64,000 nucleotides of DNA from Asterochloris sp. CNOR1 (GCA_963969365.1 OZ017758.1:2418001-2482000), one strand, 5' to 3'; numbered from the stretch's first letter, positions 10,966 through 24,900 are shown. Notes: generated by a model from the letters alone, not told the origin. Made by a program: numbers and translations.

Positions 10966-13900
10966 ATGGCAGAGAGGTGGCTGCAGAGCCAGGCCAGCAG
11001 TCGCTATCCCCGCGCCAGTCATGAGAGCTACCACCTGGATGTGGACGAGAACCGGACGCCACCCTCTGGCAGGCGCACAGCAGCCAACAAGAGGCAGTCC
11101 ATGCCCACCATTGTGCACAGCGACACCTCTCCTGATAGGAGCACCACATTCAGGGGCGGCAATGAACGTCTGTATGAGGCCTATAATGACCTCCACTCCC
11201 TGGCCCAAGACTTTGAGAAGCCCTTTGATGCTCCCGCCATCTTGGTGGTGGGGCACCAGACTGACGGCAAGTCGGGTAAGGCTCAGCACGCCCAAGCAAT
11301 GCGGAAAGAGTAATGCAGCGCTGTGCACATGCGCTGCTGGGCTTTGCTCAATGTCGTGCTGCAACTCATTGACATGTGGTCCACCCATGCGTGTGGTAGT
11401 GAAAGGTATCAGCTCCTGCACTCTCGGCACGTGCAGGATGTTAGGTGTCCTTGCAGCCACTCCTGCTGCGTGTCGCCCTGAGGCATCCGCTGCTGACTCA
11501 CTAGCCCTGCAGGAGCGCTGCTACCAGGGTCTCAGTGGCTCAGGCTGTTCATGCTCTTGTGGTGACCCTCATGTCGGCAGTTGCAGCTGCACCTAAGCTG
11601 CCGCTGCCAGCCCCTGCAACCCTGGCACAACTGGTGTTGCTACTCCTGCTGAGGGTTTGATAGAGAGGCAGCCACCTGCAGGGGCAACAGAGCTGCAGGC
11701 ATCAGCAGCGTCTCATTGCTGCTGCTGTCCTGCCATACTGCTGTGAGGAACTGCTCAACTTGCTGTTCCTGGGATGGCTGACAGCACCGTCACACATCTC
11801 GTCACTGGCGCTGCCGGTGCCTGCAGCTCTGGTGAAGGAGCTGATGGGCTGCCAGTCAAATACAGATGCTGTCTGCAGCTCAGCAGCTTGACAGGACCAA
11901 ACAAGTCACCCTCATGGTCATCGACTGCAGCTCTTGTTGAGAGGTGCAGCCTGGCCTGCAGTTGCCGGGAATGTCACAACAGCAACTGCATCAGAGCAGC
12001 ACTGAGTCAATGCTGGTGCCTGCAGCCCTGGTGGAAGCGCTGATGGGCTCTGTGTGTCAAGGGTCAGCCACCACAGTGTTGCTGCAGCCCATGGAGCTCA
12101 TTGCTGACCTCATGCTGCCTACCCAGGGATGTGTTTCTGCAGGGGCAGCAGCAGAACCCCCCAAAGTTGCCTTAGATGCTGCCTGCAGCCTTGGCACAGC
12201 AGCACGAGAGATGCACACCAGAGTCCTCACCAGCAATATTGCCTGCAGCCCTGGTGGAGGCGCTGATGGGCTTCCAGTTCAACCACGTGGGCGGGGGCAC
12301 CAAGACACGGCGCCCCATCACGCTGCACATGAAGTACAACAGCGCCTGCGTGCAGCCCAACTGCTTCCTGGTCACCGAGGATTATGGAGAGCAGGAGCTC
12401 ACGCTGGAGGAGCTGCAGGCGGGTGCAGCTGACCACAGGCACCAAATGCCTACCGGCAGCACAGGGCATGCTGTGGTTCTCCTCGCGAGTGCAATCAATT
12501 GCAATGGTGCCATTCAAGGGTGCCGGTGCAGTGGTTCCAGTCTTCTCTTCAGCCCGCAGATATGAAGCGGCGAATGACCTGTGAGCTGGACCAGGATGCA
12601 GAGGCAGAGCAGGAGCACAGTAAGCAGTGCATGTGGGCCTGCTGCAGGAGCATATTGAGAGTGAGAATGCGCGGCTGGAACGGGAGCAGCAATTTTGGGC
12701 CAAGGAAATTGTGGTCAAGATTGAGTACAAGTACTGCCCCAACTTGACCATCATTGACACTCCAGGTGGGCTGCTAGCGGTCTGTAAGTGGCATTGAGGC
12801 AAATCACCACTGCTACCAGAACGTGCTGCGAAATGAATTTAGCCAGCTGTTGTGCAGCACTGCGCACAATCTGGTGGCAGCAGATTGCAGGCAGCAGAGC
12901 CGCTTGGCTGCAAACTCTTTACCCATGTGCGCTGGGTCATGAGCTGCTGCTTGGAGACGGGTGGCAGTGCGCCGGGCATGGCAAACATGAGGTTTGCAGC
13001 TTGCTGCTCAGATACTAAGACAAAGCCCTATGTGTGATGGTGCAGGCCTGATCTCTGCTGCTCCTGGGCGGCGTAACAGCATGATGCAGAACAGCGCCAA
13101 GCAGGTGGAGGGGATGGTGCGCCAGAAGATGGAGCAGAAGGAGTACATCCTGCTGTGCTTGGAGGACACCAATGACTGGAGCAATGCCACCACGCGGCGT
13201 CTGGTCATGCAGGTGTGTAGACTCACTCAATGGTTCAGGGATTCGTGGACATGGAGGTGCAGTGTACCATGCGGTGCCTGGTTGTGCAGGTGCACCTTAC
13301 CATGCTGCTTTAGGCAATGACAAGGGATTGCACCTGTGAAGGTCTGGCTGACTTGTGAGCAGATTGTCCTGAAGCTTGGGGCTGGTGGCAGGGCTACTGC
13401 TGCAATGTGACCAATGGGCATAGGACTCTTTGTGGCAGGGTGACGCTGACCTGTAGCAATCTACCTGATGAGTTCTGGGGCTCAGCACCAAGCCACTGAG
13501 TGCTGCACAGCATGCGGATGTCAGGCTGCCGTAGCTTCCAGCAGCACCTGTACACTGCTGTTTGACTAATGCCTACTGTTTCTGTGCACCAGGTGACTGG
13601 CAGCTATGTGGTCTGCAGATGTATGCTTTAGTAACAGAGGTCAAGGTCGGTTCGTGCCGCCTGATGCAAGCATGACGGAGCCAGGCTACCAGCACCCATG
13701 TTGCCTGCAGATTGACCCCCATCTGTCCCGTTCAGTGGTGGTGTCCACCAAGCTGGACACGAGGCTGCCCCAATTTGCGCGGGGCTCGGATGTTGAGATG
13801 TTCCTGCGGCCGCCGGGGCGCTTGCTGGAGCCTGGAATGCTGGGGGGGTGCCCTTTCTTCACGTAAGCCGCAGGCTGAAGGGCCATTGCTGCTCACAAAA

Positions 13901-16900
13901 GTCACTCTGAGCCTGATGGGGCGAGGAGGCGTTTCTGACTCCTGCCTGATGGAGATTGTGGCTGCATTTGACATCCTGAGCCAAGGTCGCTGTGCCAATG
14001 TGGGCTGTCTCTTGTCACATGAGCCAAGCCTGGATGCTGCTGGAAACGAATGAGGAGATGCTCCTGATGGTTGTGGGCCTGTCTGCGAAACTGGAGATGT
14101 TCTTGTTACAGCCCCTGGGATGCTGGGGGCTGCTCTGTCGTGCAGAAGCAACGCAGGCAGGCAGCATAGCACAGATGTCAGCTGCTTCCCACATAGACAA
14201 CAGCGCGGTCTTGCAGAAATTGAAAGCTGACAATATTTGTTAATCTGCTTGCCTCATCTGGGCTGGTCCGTCTGAGCCGGTGCATGTGGCAAAGTTGGCT
14301 GCTGTGCGGCCTGCCAGGCGGCAGTAAAACACCACTATAGCAGCACAGCGCCCGGCACACTTCATCACTGCCAAGGTGGCCACCAGGACTCTGCTCCTGC
14401 CTTGCATCACCAAAGGAGGGATGCACTGTAACCTGCCAGGTGAATGCTCACCTGAGAGGCTGGCAGTTTGCAGCAAGACAAGCTACGCTGCCCAGTGCAG
14501 CTGAACCTCCTGAGCTACAGATCAGCACACAGGATGTTGTCTCACACAGGGTGCACCACCTCACGCCTGCCCCTCCCATGTGCAGGTCAGTCCCTTCAGG
14601 GCGTGTGGGCAATGCAAAGGACGCCATCTTCCGCAGCAACGAGCACTTCCGCCAGGCTGTCGGCGAGAGGGAGGACTGTGATGTGGGGGAGCTGGAGCAC
14701 AGGCTGGACAGAAAGCTGGAGAAGGCGGAGCGGGCCAGGATTGGGGTTGGGCAGCTGCGGAGATTCCTGGAGCAGCTGCTGCAGCGCAGGTGAGACAAGG
14801 AGGCAGTCTGAGCGCTTCAGGCTGGGAGGCCGAGGAGCTGGAATGTCTGCAATATGTCGCTGAAGCTGTGCTGTACACAGCAGCTAGAGCACAGATCTGA
14901 CACTTCGTGGAAGGAGGCCGAGAGGCATGGATTGGTGGGGTGCACCCGTGCCGCTTCCTGGCAGCCGCTGCTGCGGGGCAGGCTGGCAAACACAGGGAAT
15001 TTTGGATAAGGAGCATGCATTGCACAGGGCACAGCAGCATGTGCTTGCTGGATGCATTGTCACAGCCTGATTCCATCTCCAGGACAGGGAGCGGCAGAAT
15101 GCTGAGCGGGCTGGAGCTGGGCTCAGCAGCTGTCTAGGGTTCTGCAGCAGCTGAAGCACTGCAAGTGGAGCCAGGGATGCAGCATGTCTGGGGCGTGGTT
15201 GGTCAAGATACACTGTGCCGGGACAGGGCTGCACCGCTGCAAAAGCAGCTGCAAAGGATTCTGCAGCAGCTCTCACAGTGCAAGTAGGGTCTGGGGGCTC
15301 CCTGCATAGAGGCCAGACTGATGCGGCACAGGCTGCACTGCAGTGGTGGGCTGTGGCTTGCAAGGTGCAAACCATGCCTGCATTTGGATCGTGGATGCTG
15401 CAGCAAATGAGAGAGCAGCTATAGGGCAGACTGAGCCACTGCGTCTAAATCTGCAGCAGGGAGCTTGTCTCCAGTCCCATGATCTGCAGGCACTTCCTGA
15501 TGTGGGCACGCATCTGGTAACCTGAGCCTGAGGTTGGCTCAGCAAGTCCAACCTGCAAGTCACAGGCTGGGAAGGCTGCCTTCGCTTGTGCTCTCCATCG
15601 TGCCCCTACTGGACACAGCACTTGATAGCAAACAGCAACGGCTGGTAACACTGACGCAGCTGCATGCAGGCACATGGAGAACAGTTCATCCAGCCGGCCC
15701 CTGCTGGACATAGCACTTGATAGCAAACAGCAATGACCAGTGACACTGACGCAGCTGCATGCAGACACCTGGAGAACACTTCATCCATCAGGCCCCTGCT
15801 GGACACAGCACTTGATAGCAAACAGCAATGGCTGGCAACCTTGATGCGACTTGCATGCAGGTACCTGGAGAATGTCCCATCCATTGTGCCCCTGCTGGAG
15901 AAGGAGTACCGCCACGCAGCTGCTCGTCTGGAGTCCACTCAGGAGGAGCTCAACGACCTGCACCCTGACAAGTGAGAGGCGCAGACTAGAGACAGACTAG
16001 CCAGTGCTGCAGTGGGAGTTGCATGTGCGGCCCACGGGGAAGCTCAGCAACCTGTCAGGGATGGTGCATGGGAGGAGCTCAATGATAACCTGCACCTTGA
16101 CAAGTGAGAAAAGCAGACTGCAGAGTCAGGTCAGCCTATGCTGGACAGGGAGGTGCATGTGGCGCTCACAGGAGGAGCTCAGCAACCTGTCAGGGATGCT
16201 GCCTGTCACATTGTCCTCTCCATGCCCCATGGGCGCAGTCTCCAGTTGCACAGGGCATGCCAGCTGGCATCTGCTCCAACACCTGGCGCCGTGAAAAGTT
16301 AGTGCAGGTGGAGGGAGCAGAACTTGCTTGTCTTGTCTGAACAAGGCGTCCAGCTTCTTGAGCAAGCTGTTGGCAGGCCTGCACCAACCAGTCAGTCTTG
16401 CAAGCAGCTGACTGGCCGTCCACATCTGCGCACACAGGCGGAGGCTGGTAGGTCTCAAGAACGTGCCACATGACATCCTCCACCGACCTCTGCCTAGGCT
16501 GAGGGGCAGGGAGCATCTCCCAGCTACTGTTCTCCACTGATCAACCCATTAAAGTGGTGTGTTCGCCTGCCTGCAGGCTCAAGGAGAAGGGGCGCATCTT
16601 TCGGGAGTCATTCCTGGCCAAGCTAGCGCTATTGCTGCGAGGGACAGTGGCAGCACCCCCTGAGCGGTATGGGGAGACGCTTGCTGACGAGCACATCCGC
16701 GGGGGTGAGACTGATGTGCAGTGACCAACAGCAGTAGCATTGCAACAGTTGCTCTGAGGGGCGCACGATCTTGTAGGCGCTGCAGTGGACGGACGTGCGG
16801 CGGTGGCTTGCTGCAAGCCCAGAGATTTCCTGCATGGGAGCAGGGGATGGGTGGACCACATGGCGTATTGGCAGCGCGCAGCTCCTGTTGGATGGGAACA

Positions 16901-19900
16901 CTGTCAGATCCATGTGTGCAGACAGGAACGTTCGCGGGGCCGCCTTGAAGCGGTGCACAAGTCCCTTTGCACAGCATGGCAGCTGATTGGACTGCATGGC
17001 ATGATGGCAACAAGTGACAGCTGCATTGTTGCTAGGCAAGAGTGGCCTTCACCCCAGCGCTTTGGAGACATGTGGCTGGACGAGCTCACCCACCACGTGA
17101 GCCAGCGGTGCAGGGTTGTTGTTGTTGTATTGTGTTACACATGTACCTGACTGAATGTGAGGGCGGTGTGCGGCTTGGCGTCATGATGGCCTTCCCCAGT
17201 GCAGGGGCGTTTGTGGGCCCAGACGGCAAGACTTTGCCTGTCCCTGAGAACCTGCCCAATGCACACATGCGCCTGTTTGGGGGCGCCCAGTACCACAGGG
17301 CCATGGCAGAGTTCAGGGCGGGTATTGGGCAGCTGACCTGCCCCGACATCAGCCGCGAGGAGATTGTGAATGCCTGCGGCATTGACGACTTCCATGACGG
17401 AGTCAACTACACCCGCACCGCCTGCGGTGAGGCCTCACAAGGGCTCCAGTGTCTATCATCAGCCGGCCCTCGAGAGAATCTGGTGGACTTGAGGTGCCCT
17501 GTACGGCTGCCTGCAGCTACAGTGAGACTGCTTGGCAGTCTCCGGTGCCCATCTCGCCGTGCTGCTGTGCAGTTGAACTGGTCTTGCGACTGAAGTGGTT
17601 TGCTGTGAGCAGACAGCCAGCGCTGTATCTCTAGCATCAAAATGCGCTGGCTGCATGGCAGTGCAGCCGGATTGCCAGGCTGCAGCTTGGCCTGCAGACA
17701 TGTACAGCTGCATGCGGTTCTTTCTGCAGACGGCCCTGCATATTGCAATGTTGTCTGTCTGACTGTCGGCCCTGGTGCTGCAGTCATCTCTGTGTCCAAG
17801 GCAAGGGACTGCTTTGAGCCCTTCCTACATCAGGTGACCCTGCCCCTGGCACCAAGCTCAGTCTGGCCAAGGGCTGACCTGTGATGCAGTAGCAACTTAA
17901 ACACCAGCAGCTGCTTCAAGCAAAGACAGTGCTTTGGCAGTGAGTGCACCTTGCTTTGTGTGGCTGCCTGCCTGCGTTTGCCTGCACCCCAGCCAGTCAG
18001 ATAGGCTGCCAGCGGCGGTGCACCAGGTCCATAGGATGGTGTGGCTGCTGTGCCCTATTACTGACAGGATGTGGAGACCGGCCACACGTGGAAGCACCCC
18101 ATCATATCCAGTTTGTCAAAGGATCTGATCAGCTGAACCCAGCAGGACCACCCTGTAGCTGACAGCCTGCATCAGCCGCACCCTGCTCGCACTTTTGACC
18201 CAGGCCGTGTACTGCTGCAGCTGGGGTACCGCTTTGCCCACATCCTGCGGCGCATGCTGCCCATTGCAATGTACCTGCTCCAGAAGGATGGCCAGTTCCT
18301 CAACGGGCATGACCTCTTCCTCAAACGTGTGGGGGCCTCCTTCCACGCCTTCATTGATGAGTCTGAGAAGGTCAGACCTGGCTCATGGGGGCAGCAACAG
18401 ATGGCTTGAGCCCTGTCGATTTGATGGCGGCAGAACGATGAGCGTAGGGCAAGCTGAGCTTACCAGGGCCTCACTTGCTGGCACATGCTATCATGAAGCA
18501 GAGAAGGGATCCATATCCATGGAACACAAGCAGCACTGCCTTTGCTGCACTGTGCTTGACCAGTGGTATATGCTTGCCAGAGAGCTTGTACGTGCAATGG
18601 CTTACATGCTCTCTGGCAAGGCAACTGACACTCATCCCTGGGTAGTCCTTCCTTTTTTCACACAGGCAGTGCAAGGTGGTTGCACCCACACCAAGCATGT
18701 CTGCATTGCCCACCGTGGTGGCAGCGATCTTAAGCAGCTGCACTACATGCTGCTGCTGATACACCGCCTGAGTTTGTGTTGACGCTTTCTAAGCCTGCAG
18801 TCATGCTGCCAATGCAGACCTGCCGGTCCAAATGCCTGGAGGACCTGCAGAGCACAACACGTTATGTGACCTGGAGTCTTCACACCAAGTCACGCAGCAG
18901 CCTGAAGGCCATGCTCTCCAAGGTGGGTCCCCAGACTGCAGGGCGCAGTGATGTAGCAGGCTCCAGGCAGCAGGTATACTCACAGCAATGATTGCTGGCC
19001 GTCCCTGGAGACATGACAGCACCTGTCCGCACCTGGCCTGGTGGTGGCTGCCCCTGGCCTTACCTGACATCGAGCGCTTGGAATGCTACTTGCATTCCAT
19101 GCGCTGCACAGGCTGGGAGTTGTCCTTGGAATTGAGCAGCCATGTTCAGGCCACCCCTCTCAGCTCTGATGGAGCGCAACATTGGACAGGCAGGCAGGCG
19201 AGCCAGCCAGCTGCACCTGGCAGCACCATCTGGGGAACCCTTCCAAACATGATGCAGCCTTCACAGCCGCAAACTGTCAAAACAGCTCAGCGGCCGTCGA
19301 TCAGCACGCAGGCAGGCTGACATTGTAAAACAGCCTGCTGCATCGCCCTCATCTACACCACTAGCTCACCTGCAGCCAGCCCAGGCAAGTCCAGCAGGCA
19401 GCGGCGGGTGCCCAGAAGTCGACAGGCATCACTGCGCCTGCCTCCGTCCAGCATGACAGCAGGCCCGCCCAGGGCTGGTCTCCTCAAGGAGAGCAATCCA
19501 CCTTGCCTCACAAAGCGCTCGCACTGCCTGGGCAGTGATAAAACTCCTCAGCTGGCAGGCTACAGCAACTCGACTCCAAATCACAGTGCAGCAGCCAGCT
19601 CTGAAGCCCAGCAGCCCACCTGCAGGCTGACCCATCTGCCTGCCTGCCTGCCGGCGACCACTGCCCACCCTGAGGCAGGGCCATCGTCCTGCGAGGGGGA
19701 CTGCGCACATGGCAGAGGTTCACCATGCTGTGCTCTCACTGGCTGCTCTTGTCTGCAATGGCAACACCACATCGCTCACCTGCCTGCCACCACACTTGGG
19801 GGCTGAGCCCGGGGGCTGAGCAGGCAACGAGGACCACCGCTCAAGTCCATGCGCGGCTCCCAACTGCTGCTTTTGTTGCCTGCATACCATTACATATATG

Positions 19901-21888
19901 TACATGTGCATACTTCCCTGCAGGCCAGCTTAGTTCCCTGATAGCACGACACAGGACGCCGTGTGGGTGCAGCCAGTCTGCCCATCAGCAGCGACCTCAA
20001 ATGGTTTTTATGCGCCTGTTGGTGCAGGTGACGACCACCCCTGAGGGTGGAGGTGGAGGGCAGCAGTCCCGCCCAGGGACTGTGCGCGCGACAGGGGCCA
20101 TCACGCCTGCCCAGCCGGGGGACAATGGGGTCATGGACGTCCTGGAGAACACGCTGTGGAACCGCCAGCTGGGGGTCATGTCGGAGGAGATTGTGGCCGC
20201 GCTGGTGTGCCAGATCTTTGAGGGTGAGGCGGGGGCTCACGTTGCATGGCATGGAAGATGGGGATGCCAGAAGCTCCATCTTGGTTGTATAGGCAGCTGA
20301 AAAGCTGCTGTTTGAGGTGTCCACAAAACGGTGCACAGGTGAACAGCAGCATGAGGGTAGGGCTTTGTCGCAGGCTGCGTAGCGCACAGGACACCTCACC
20401 AGAGATGAAGAGGCAATGCTGTATCTGATCACCAGCCATGAAGATGGTGTCTGAAGGGCTGTACGGCTTGAAGCTGAGCGCACTCCTCGCTCAGCAGATT
20501 GCGGGGAACAGGCCTCCCACTGAATTTCCTGGAAACACCAGTGGTAATGTTGTCCAGCTTGGCTGGCTGCTACACGACTGGCCAGTGCAGTCAACAGAGG
20601 GCTGGTCCACCCACAAATAGGCTGATGCCCTTCCAGACCCAGAAGTCTAAACACTCGTCTGCCTACAGGCATTCGAGACCATGTGGTCCAGGCCGTGGAG
20701 CTCAAGTTCAACTGCTTCTTTTTGATGCCAGTGGTGGACTCCTTCCCAACACGCCTGCGGGAGGAGCTGGAGGCAGCCTACGAGGAGGACATTGACGAGG
20801 TAGGTGCCTGCTGGCAGTGACTGTGCTTTCTGGGCTGTGGTTCACATTGGCTGGGCGCTCTCCCCTCAAGCAGTTGCTGGGGAAGTGGTGGCCTGGACCC
20901 CATCAATGATACCTGCCGGGCTGGCTACTGACTGTGGGGGGTGGTGAACAAGGGGCAGCCCATGAGGTGGACAGCAGCAAGGTGGCGATCAGCTCTTCAA
21001 CATTTGGAGATGACCCGCCTGCAGGAAGGAACAGGGCCTCCTTGCCGCCTCAGTCCAGGCACTGCACGGGCCAGACACTTGCCGGCATAGGATCGCTGCA
21101 TCGTTGACCAGTCCCAGGCTTTGGTACCTTGCCAGCCTCACCTGCAAATGCCTGAGCTGGACTGCTGGCATCTGGCCAGAGAGCAGCTGCCAGCACAACA
21201 TGATGAGCCTTGAAGCCAGGCAGCGAGGCCTTGCCTTGAGTCCGCACGTCGTGCTGCCCATGGCCATGTTGCGGGGTCTCAAGGACTAGAGCAGCTGTGA
21301 GCATGAGGCATGTTGTGGGGCTTGAGGTCCAGAGCATCTGCATTCACATCATGTGTTCACAACAAACAGCTGTTCCATTTCAATCTCCCCTGCAGCCAGG
21401 CCTCAGTTGCATGCCACTTAGGCACAAATGAGTGCATGCAGGTGTTTGATGTGACCGCAGTGCGCAATGCGCTGGAGTCGAGGTTGAAGTCCTTGGAGTC
21501 AGAGTTGCACCAGGTGTGTCATCTCTGTCTGCCAGTATGGCCAGACGCATTGGCACCATGTGCTGCATTGTTTACGCTGGTGCCTCTGCCGGTGCAGGTT
21601 GAGCGCTTGCAGCGCAAGTTCGCCATGATACATTCGACTCTGGCACAGCAGCAGAATCCCAAGCCTGGGCCTGACACCCCTCGCATGCAGTCAAGCCACT
21701 CGCAGGCAGAGAACCTGGCCAAGGTGGGAGCGCAGACATGCGACCTGTGTGTGCCTCTCTTTGCTCGCAGAGTGACCTGTGCCAACAACGTGACACATGC
21801 CCTACAGGTAGTGCAGGCTGCGCAGGCCAGCAAGCTGGCCAAGAAGGTGGAGGGCCTTGAGTTGCGGGAACGCAGTGTCAATGCATGA
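10966..21888 (+). CDS. DRP5B: Plastid-division dynamin DRP5B/ARC5
   Basis: A dynamin-family GTPase that constricts the chloroplast from the cytosolic side. Seventeen exons recognised: 10966-11275, 12249-12418, 12648-12765, 13046-13212, 13711-13862, 14586-14789, 15861-15971, 16577-16704, 17205-17426, 17784-17833, 18221-18370, 18818-18922, 20028-20223, 20669-20799, 21442-21513, 21598-21723, 21808-21888. They total 2,493 nt in frame (830 residues). Markers: P-loop GHQTDGKSALVEALMGFQFN, switch GGGTKTRRPITLHMKY, TIIDTPGLISAAPG and STKLDTRLPQF. The middle domain has AQYHRAMAEF and EEIVNACGIDDFHDGVNYTR. The C-terminus has LENTLWNRQLGVMSEEIV and a coiled-coil tail. Every block aligns in order with plant ARC5. 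The 1.1-kb gap between exons ending 18922 and starting 20028 has Ser/Pro/Gln-rich open stretches (19150-19320, 19390-19690) that may be extra disordered exons. Intron 2 has a GC donor at 12419. Confidence 0.93.
11819..12290 (+). repeat. Copies of DRP5B exon 2 acceptor edge
   Basis: The true exon 2 start (12249), encoding ALVEALMGFQF and preceded by CTGCAG, has three diverged upstream copies in intron 1. They start near 11821 (GCTCTGGTGAAGGAGCTGAT), 11925 (shorter) and 12021 (CCCTGGTGGAAGCGCTGATG). Spacing is roughly 100 to 220 bp. The 12021 copy keeps the acceptor AG and about 20 bp of near-identical exon. Confidence 0.85.
15590..15905 (+). repeat. 95-bp array across DRP5B exon 7 acceptor
   Basis: Three CATGCAG acceptors, ending at 15669, 15764 and 15860, are each followed by a version of the exon 7 start (YLENVPSIVPLLE). 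Between them is intron sequence containing GCACTTGATAGCAAACAGCA. The period is 95-96 bp. Only the last copy keeps the reading frame and continues into the exon. Confidence 0.9.
15943..16115 (+). repeat. Copy of DRP5B exon 7 donor edge
   Basis: The exon 7 end GAGGAGCTCAACGACCTGCA plus its CCTGACAAGTGAGA donor reappears at about 16073-16110 as GGAGCTCAATGATAACCTGC and CTTGACAAGTGAGA. A third partial copy (AGGAGGAGCTCAGCAACCTG) lies near 16172. All copies after 15971 are intronic. Confidence 0.85.
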
Positions 21889-21974
21889 TCTCATCACATG
21901 TTGTATTGGAGTTGAACGAGTCTCATCATTGTGGTTGCGTGCTGGCGAGAGAGTTATACTTGTCAACTCATGCA

Positions 21975-21979
21975 TGTAA
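21975..21979 (+). terminator. Probable DRP5B polyadenylation motif
   Basis: A TGTAA pentamer, the chlorophyte polyadenylation signal, lies 87 bp after the DRP5B stop and just before the stop of the convergent minus-strand gene at 21999. Confidence 0.45.
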
Positions 21980-21998
21980 AAGGAGAAGTGGGCCACAG

Positions 21999-24900
21999 CT
22001 AGGCAGGGAGGCCCTTTAACAGCTGGCCAGTCCAGCCTTCTGCAAAAGGGCCAGGCTGCAGATGCATATCACTGGGCTTGGGGCTCATAGCAGGCACGCC
22101 TGTGGCTGGCTGGGCTAGATCCTTGGAAGGTGTTGACAAGGGGTCTGGACCAGCTTCCTTGCCAGGGTCCTGGGGTTCACAGTACTCCTCTGTGTTTAGG
22201 GCCAGCTGCAATGCATACATGACAGCAGCCTGCGGTCCCGGGCCAGCCCTGATGTCAAAGGCAGCTGACACCTGCAGGGGAGTGAAGCAAGCTGATGGCA
22301 GTAACCCCCTTCTGGCAGACAGGACAAGGGCACCTGCATGCAGCTGCATGTACACTGCAGTGTACACACATGTGCCAGAGGTACCAGAGCGACTGTCCTT
22401 GCCTCAAGGGTGCTGCTGTGCCGTTAACCAGCCACCAGTGGTTGCCTGTGCTGATGAGACCAATGCTGGTGCGCCCCCTGCAGAACCAGTCAGCAAGGTT
22501 GTCGAAGGGGTCCAGAGCTGTGCTGGCAAGCCAAGTCACGCACGACGCACCGGTTCATGTAGCCATACAGCTCTGCCAACAAGGCACACACATTCCTGAA
22601 CAGTGGCATGCTATACTGACGAGCATCTGCATGAGATAGAAGACCTGCTTCTTAGGGCTGCCAGATGTTTGCAGCAGGTCACAGGTGCTCACTAGCACAG
22701 TCGCACCTGGAGAACAGTGGCTGTTGTATACTTTGACAAGATCAGGGACAGGCTCTGTTTGTGATAATGTGAGGTAGGCAGGCTGCTGGACCTTGACAGT
22801 GACACAATCACGGCCTTGTGGGTCTCTAAGGGCGTAGTCAATAAAGGTGGCGCTTGAGCGCTGCTGGGCGATGGCTGCCTTGACCCTCTACTTACCAGAG
22901 CGTGCCGCCTCTGCCTCTGCCGGCCGCTTGGCACCCACGCTATCTAGGGACGTTGCTGTGCTGGCTGCCGGCAAGGGCTGGCTGGGCTCATGTGCAGCTC
23001 CTGTGGCTGACATGAGTCCACCTTCAGGGGCCGCAGATGGTGGACCTATGTCAGCCACTGCAGCTGCATCACCTTGGCGGGCCTGCCGCTTGCCGGCTGC
23101 TGTTGCTTGAGCTGCAACAGCAGCTGCAGGAGGGACATGCTGCCTGACTGACACTGACTTGGCCAGCGGTGCCCAGGCCAGCCCAGCATTTGACATGGCA
23201 GCAAACTGCGGAAGCCCTCTGGCAAATCTGGAGACGGCGCACAGGACACAGCGTGAGCGTGAGGTCAAGTCAAAAGGGTCACGGTCCTCAACCAGCTCAG
23301 TGTATTCTGCAGGACTGCGACAGCGTCCTGGACCCTGCTGCTGCTGCTGCCTTGCAGGGTGCTTTGCAGCTGCTGGATGGCTGACAGCGCGCCTGGCCAC
23401 AGCACCACCTTGCCTGGCCAAGTCGTGTGCATTTCCTCTGAAGCCACGCTACTGCTGGCAACGGTCTCTGGGTGCAGCTTGAAGTCAAAGAAGTGTGCTG
23501 TGGTGGGGGGACCTGCACCGACAAGGGATGAGCTTTAGCGAACGGCTGCAGCTGGACCTCAACCACCAGCATGCTGTCAAACAAATGGTGCTGCAATGTC
23601 TAAAGGTGTCTGCGGGGTGCACGCTGTGCAACAGGTCAGCATGGCCCCTCCAGACGCAAAGCTTGTAACACCTGCTTCCTGCACACGGCCGCCTGCAGGC
23701 TCTCACGCATTGCCAGCTGCGACGTGCTCCACCTGCGATGCTCAGCTGTGATCCCATAGCCTCTGACAAAGCACTGCATGCAAAGCTGGACCCCAACACA
23801 GTTGAATATGCCACCCACCCTTCAGGGTAAGACCGCTGCAAAAGGCCAGAACAACTACAGCGGTTGCATGCAGGGCAGCATGGCCAGCCAACGAGTGAGG
23901 ATGCCCCACAGAGGTCAGGTGGCTGTGCCACAGCCTCAAGCCGCCCTTGAGGTGCAGGCTGCTCCAGCAAGACTGCACCTGAGCTTGGACGCCGGAGGCA
24001 GGCCAGCACTTCGGGTGCAGGTCTGCTCTGTGAGCTGTAGCTCCACACCTAAGCACACGTGTGGTGGCAGCTCACCTAGTCCTGCCAGTGTGGCCTGCAT
24101 CATGTGTTCGACGTCCTCCTCCTCCAGATCCGGCCATCCCTCACGGTAGTCCCCAACCATGCTCAGCAGCACCCCGCCGCTCAGGCCCCCTTTTTGGCCT
24201 CAGCTTTCGATGCCAGCTTCCTTGCCTGGGCAGGCGTGACCGGCATCCTAACAAGCAGCACCACAGCAAGCTCGCAAAAAAAAGGGCATGTCCCTGCTAC
24301 AGGCATGGGACACGGTGCATGTTCTACTGCAGCAGCCGACAGGGGTGCATACAGGTGTGCCAGGTGTTGAGACTGCCACCAGGAGTGTATACAGGTGTCA
24401 TATATATTCCTGACAACCTCACCACAGCCAGATTGTTGCAGCTTTTGGCACTGCAATCTGCAGCTGACATCCCTGAGCCAGCATTTTGGTTGCAACGCAG
24501 GGAACTGACAGTGCAAGGCTTGCTGCGGTCTTGAGGCCTTTGTGGGCCTCATACACTGGTGCAACCAGATGTGCTTTGTGCACAAAAATGTCACAGAATG
24601 CAGGAGCTGTCCTTATGGAGACTCTGAAGTGCATGGGCACCTGAGTAAGCCCAGTTGGGCTTTAGTGAGCTCTAGGAGTCTCTTGACAGCTATGAGACTG
24701 GCCTGCGCTCAAAGCCTCCGCCTGTGCCACCTTTTCCCAGACGTGCAGTGATGCTATGAAACTGGCTGTGACCAGGTCACACTCAAAATCCACGGAAGAC
24801 AGGGCCACAGGCAGCACTTTTAGCCACTCCCTTCTTCTCAACAAGTTGACAGTCACAAGGGGAGATATGACATGTGAAGGTGCAAGTGAGGGGCCAATGA

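Noticed and set aside
19890-20711. 273-codon minus-strand frame
   Set aside because: It lies antisense to two well-supported DRP5B exons and their introns. Its length is explained by the codon bias of the opposite strand.
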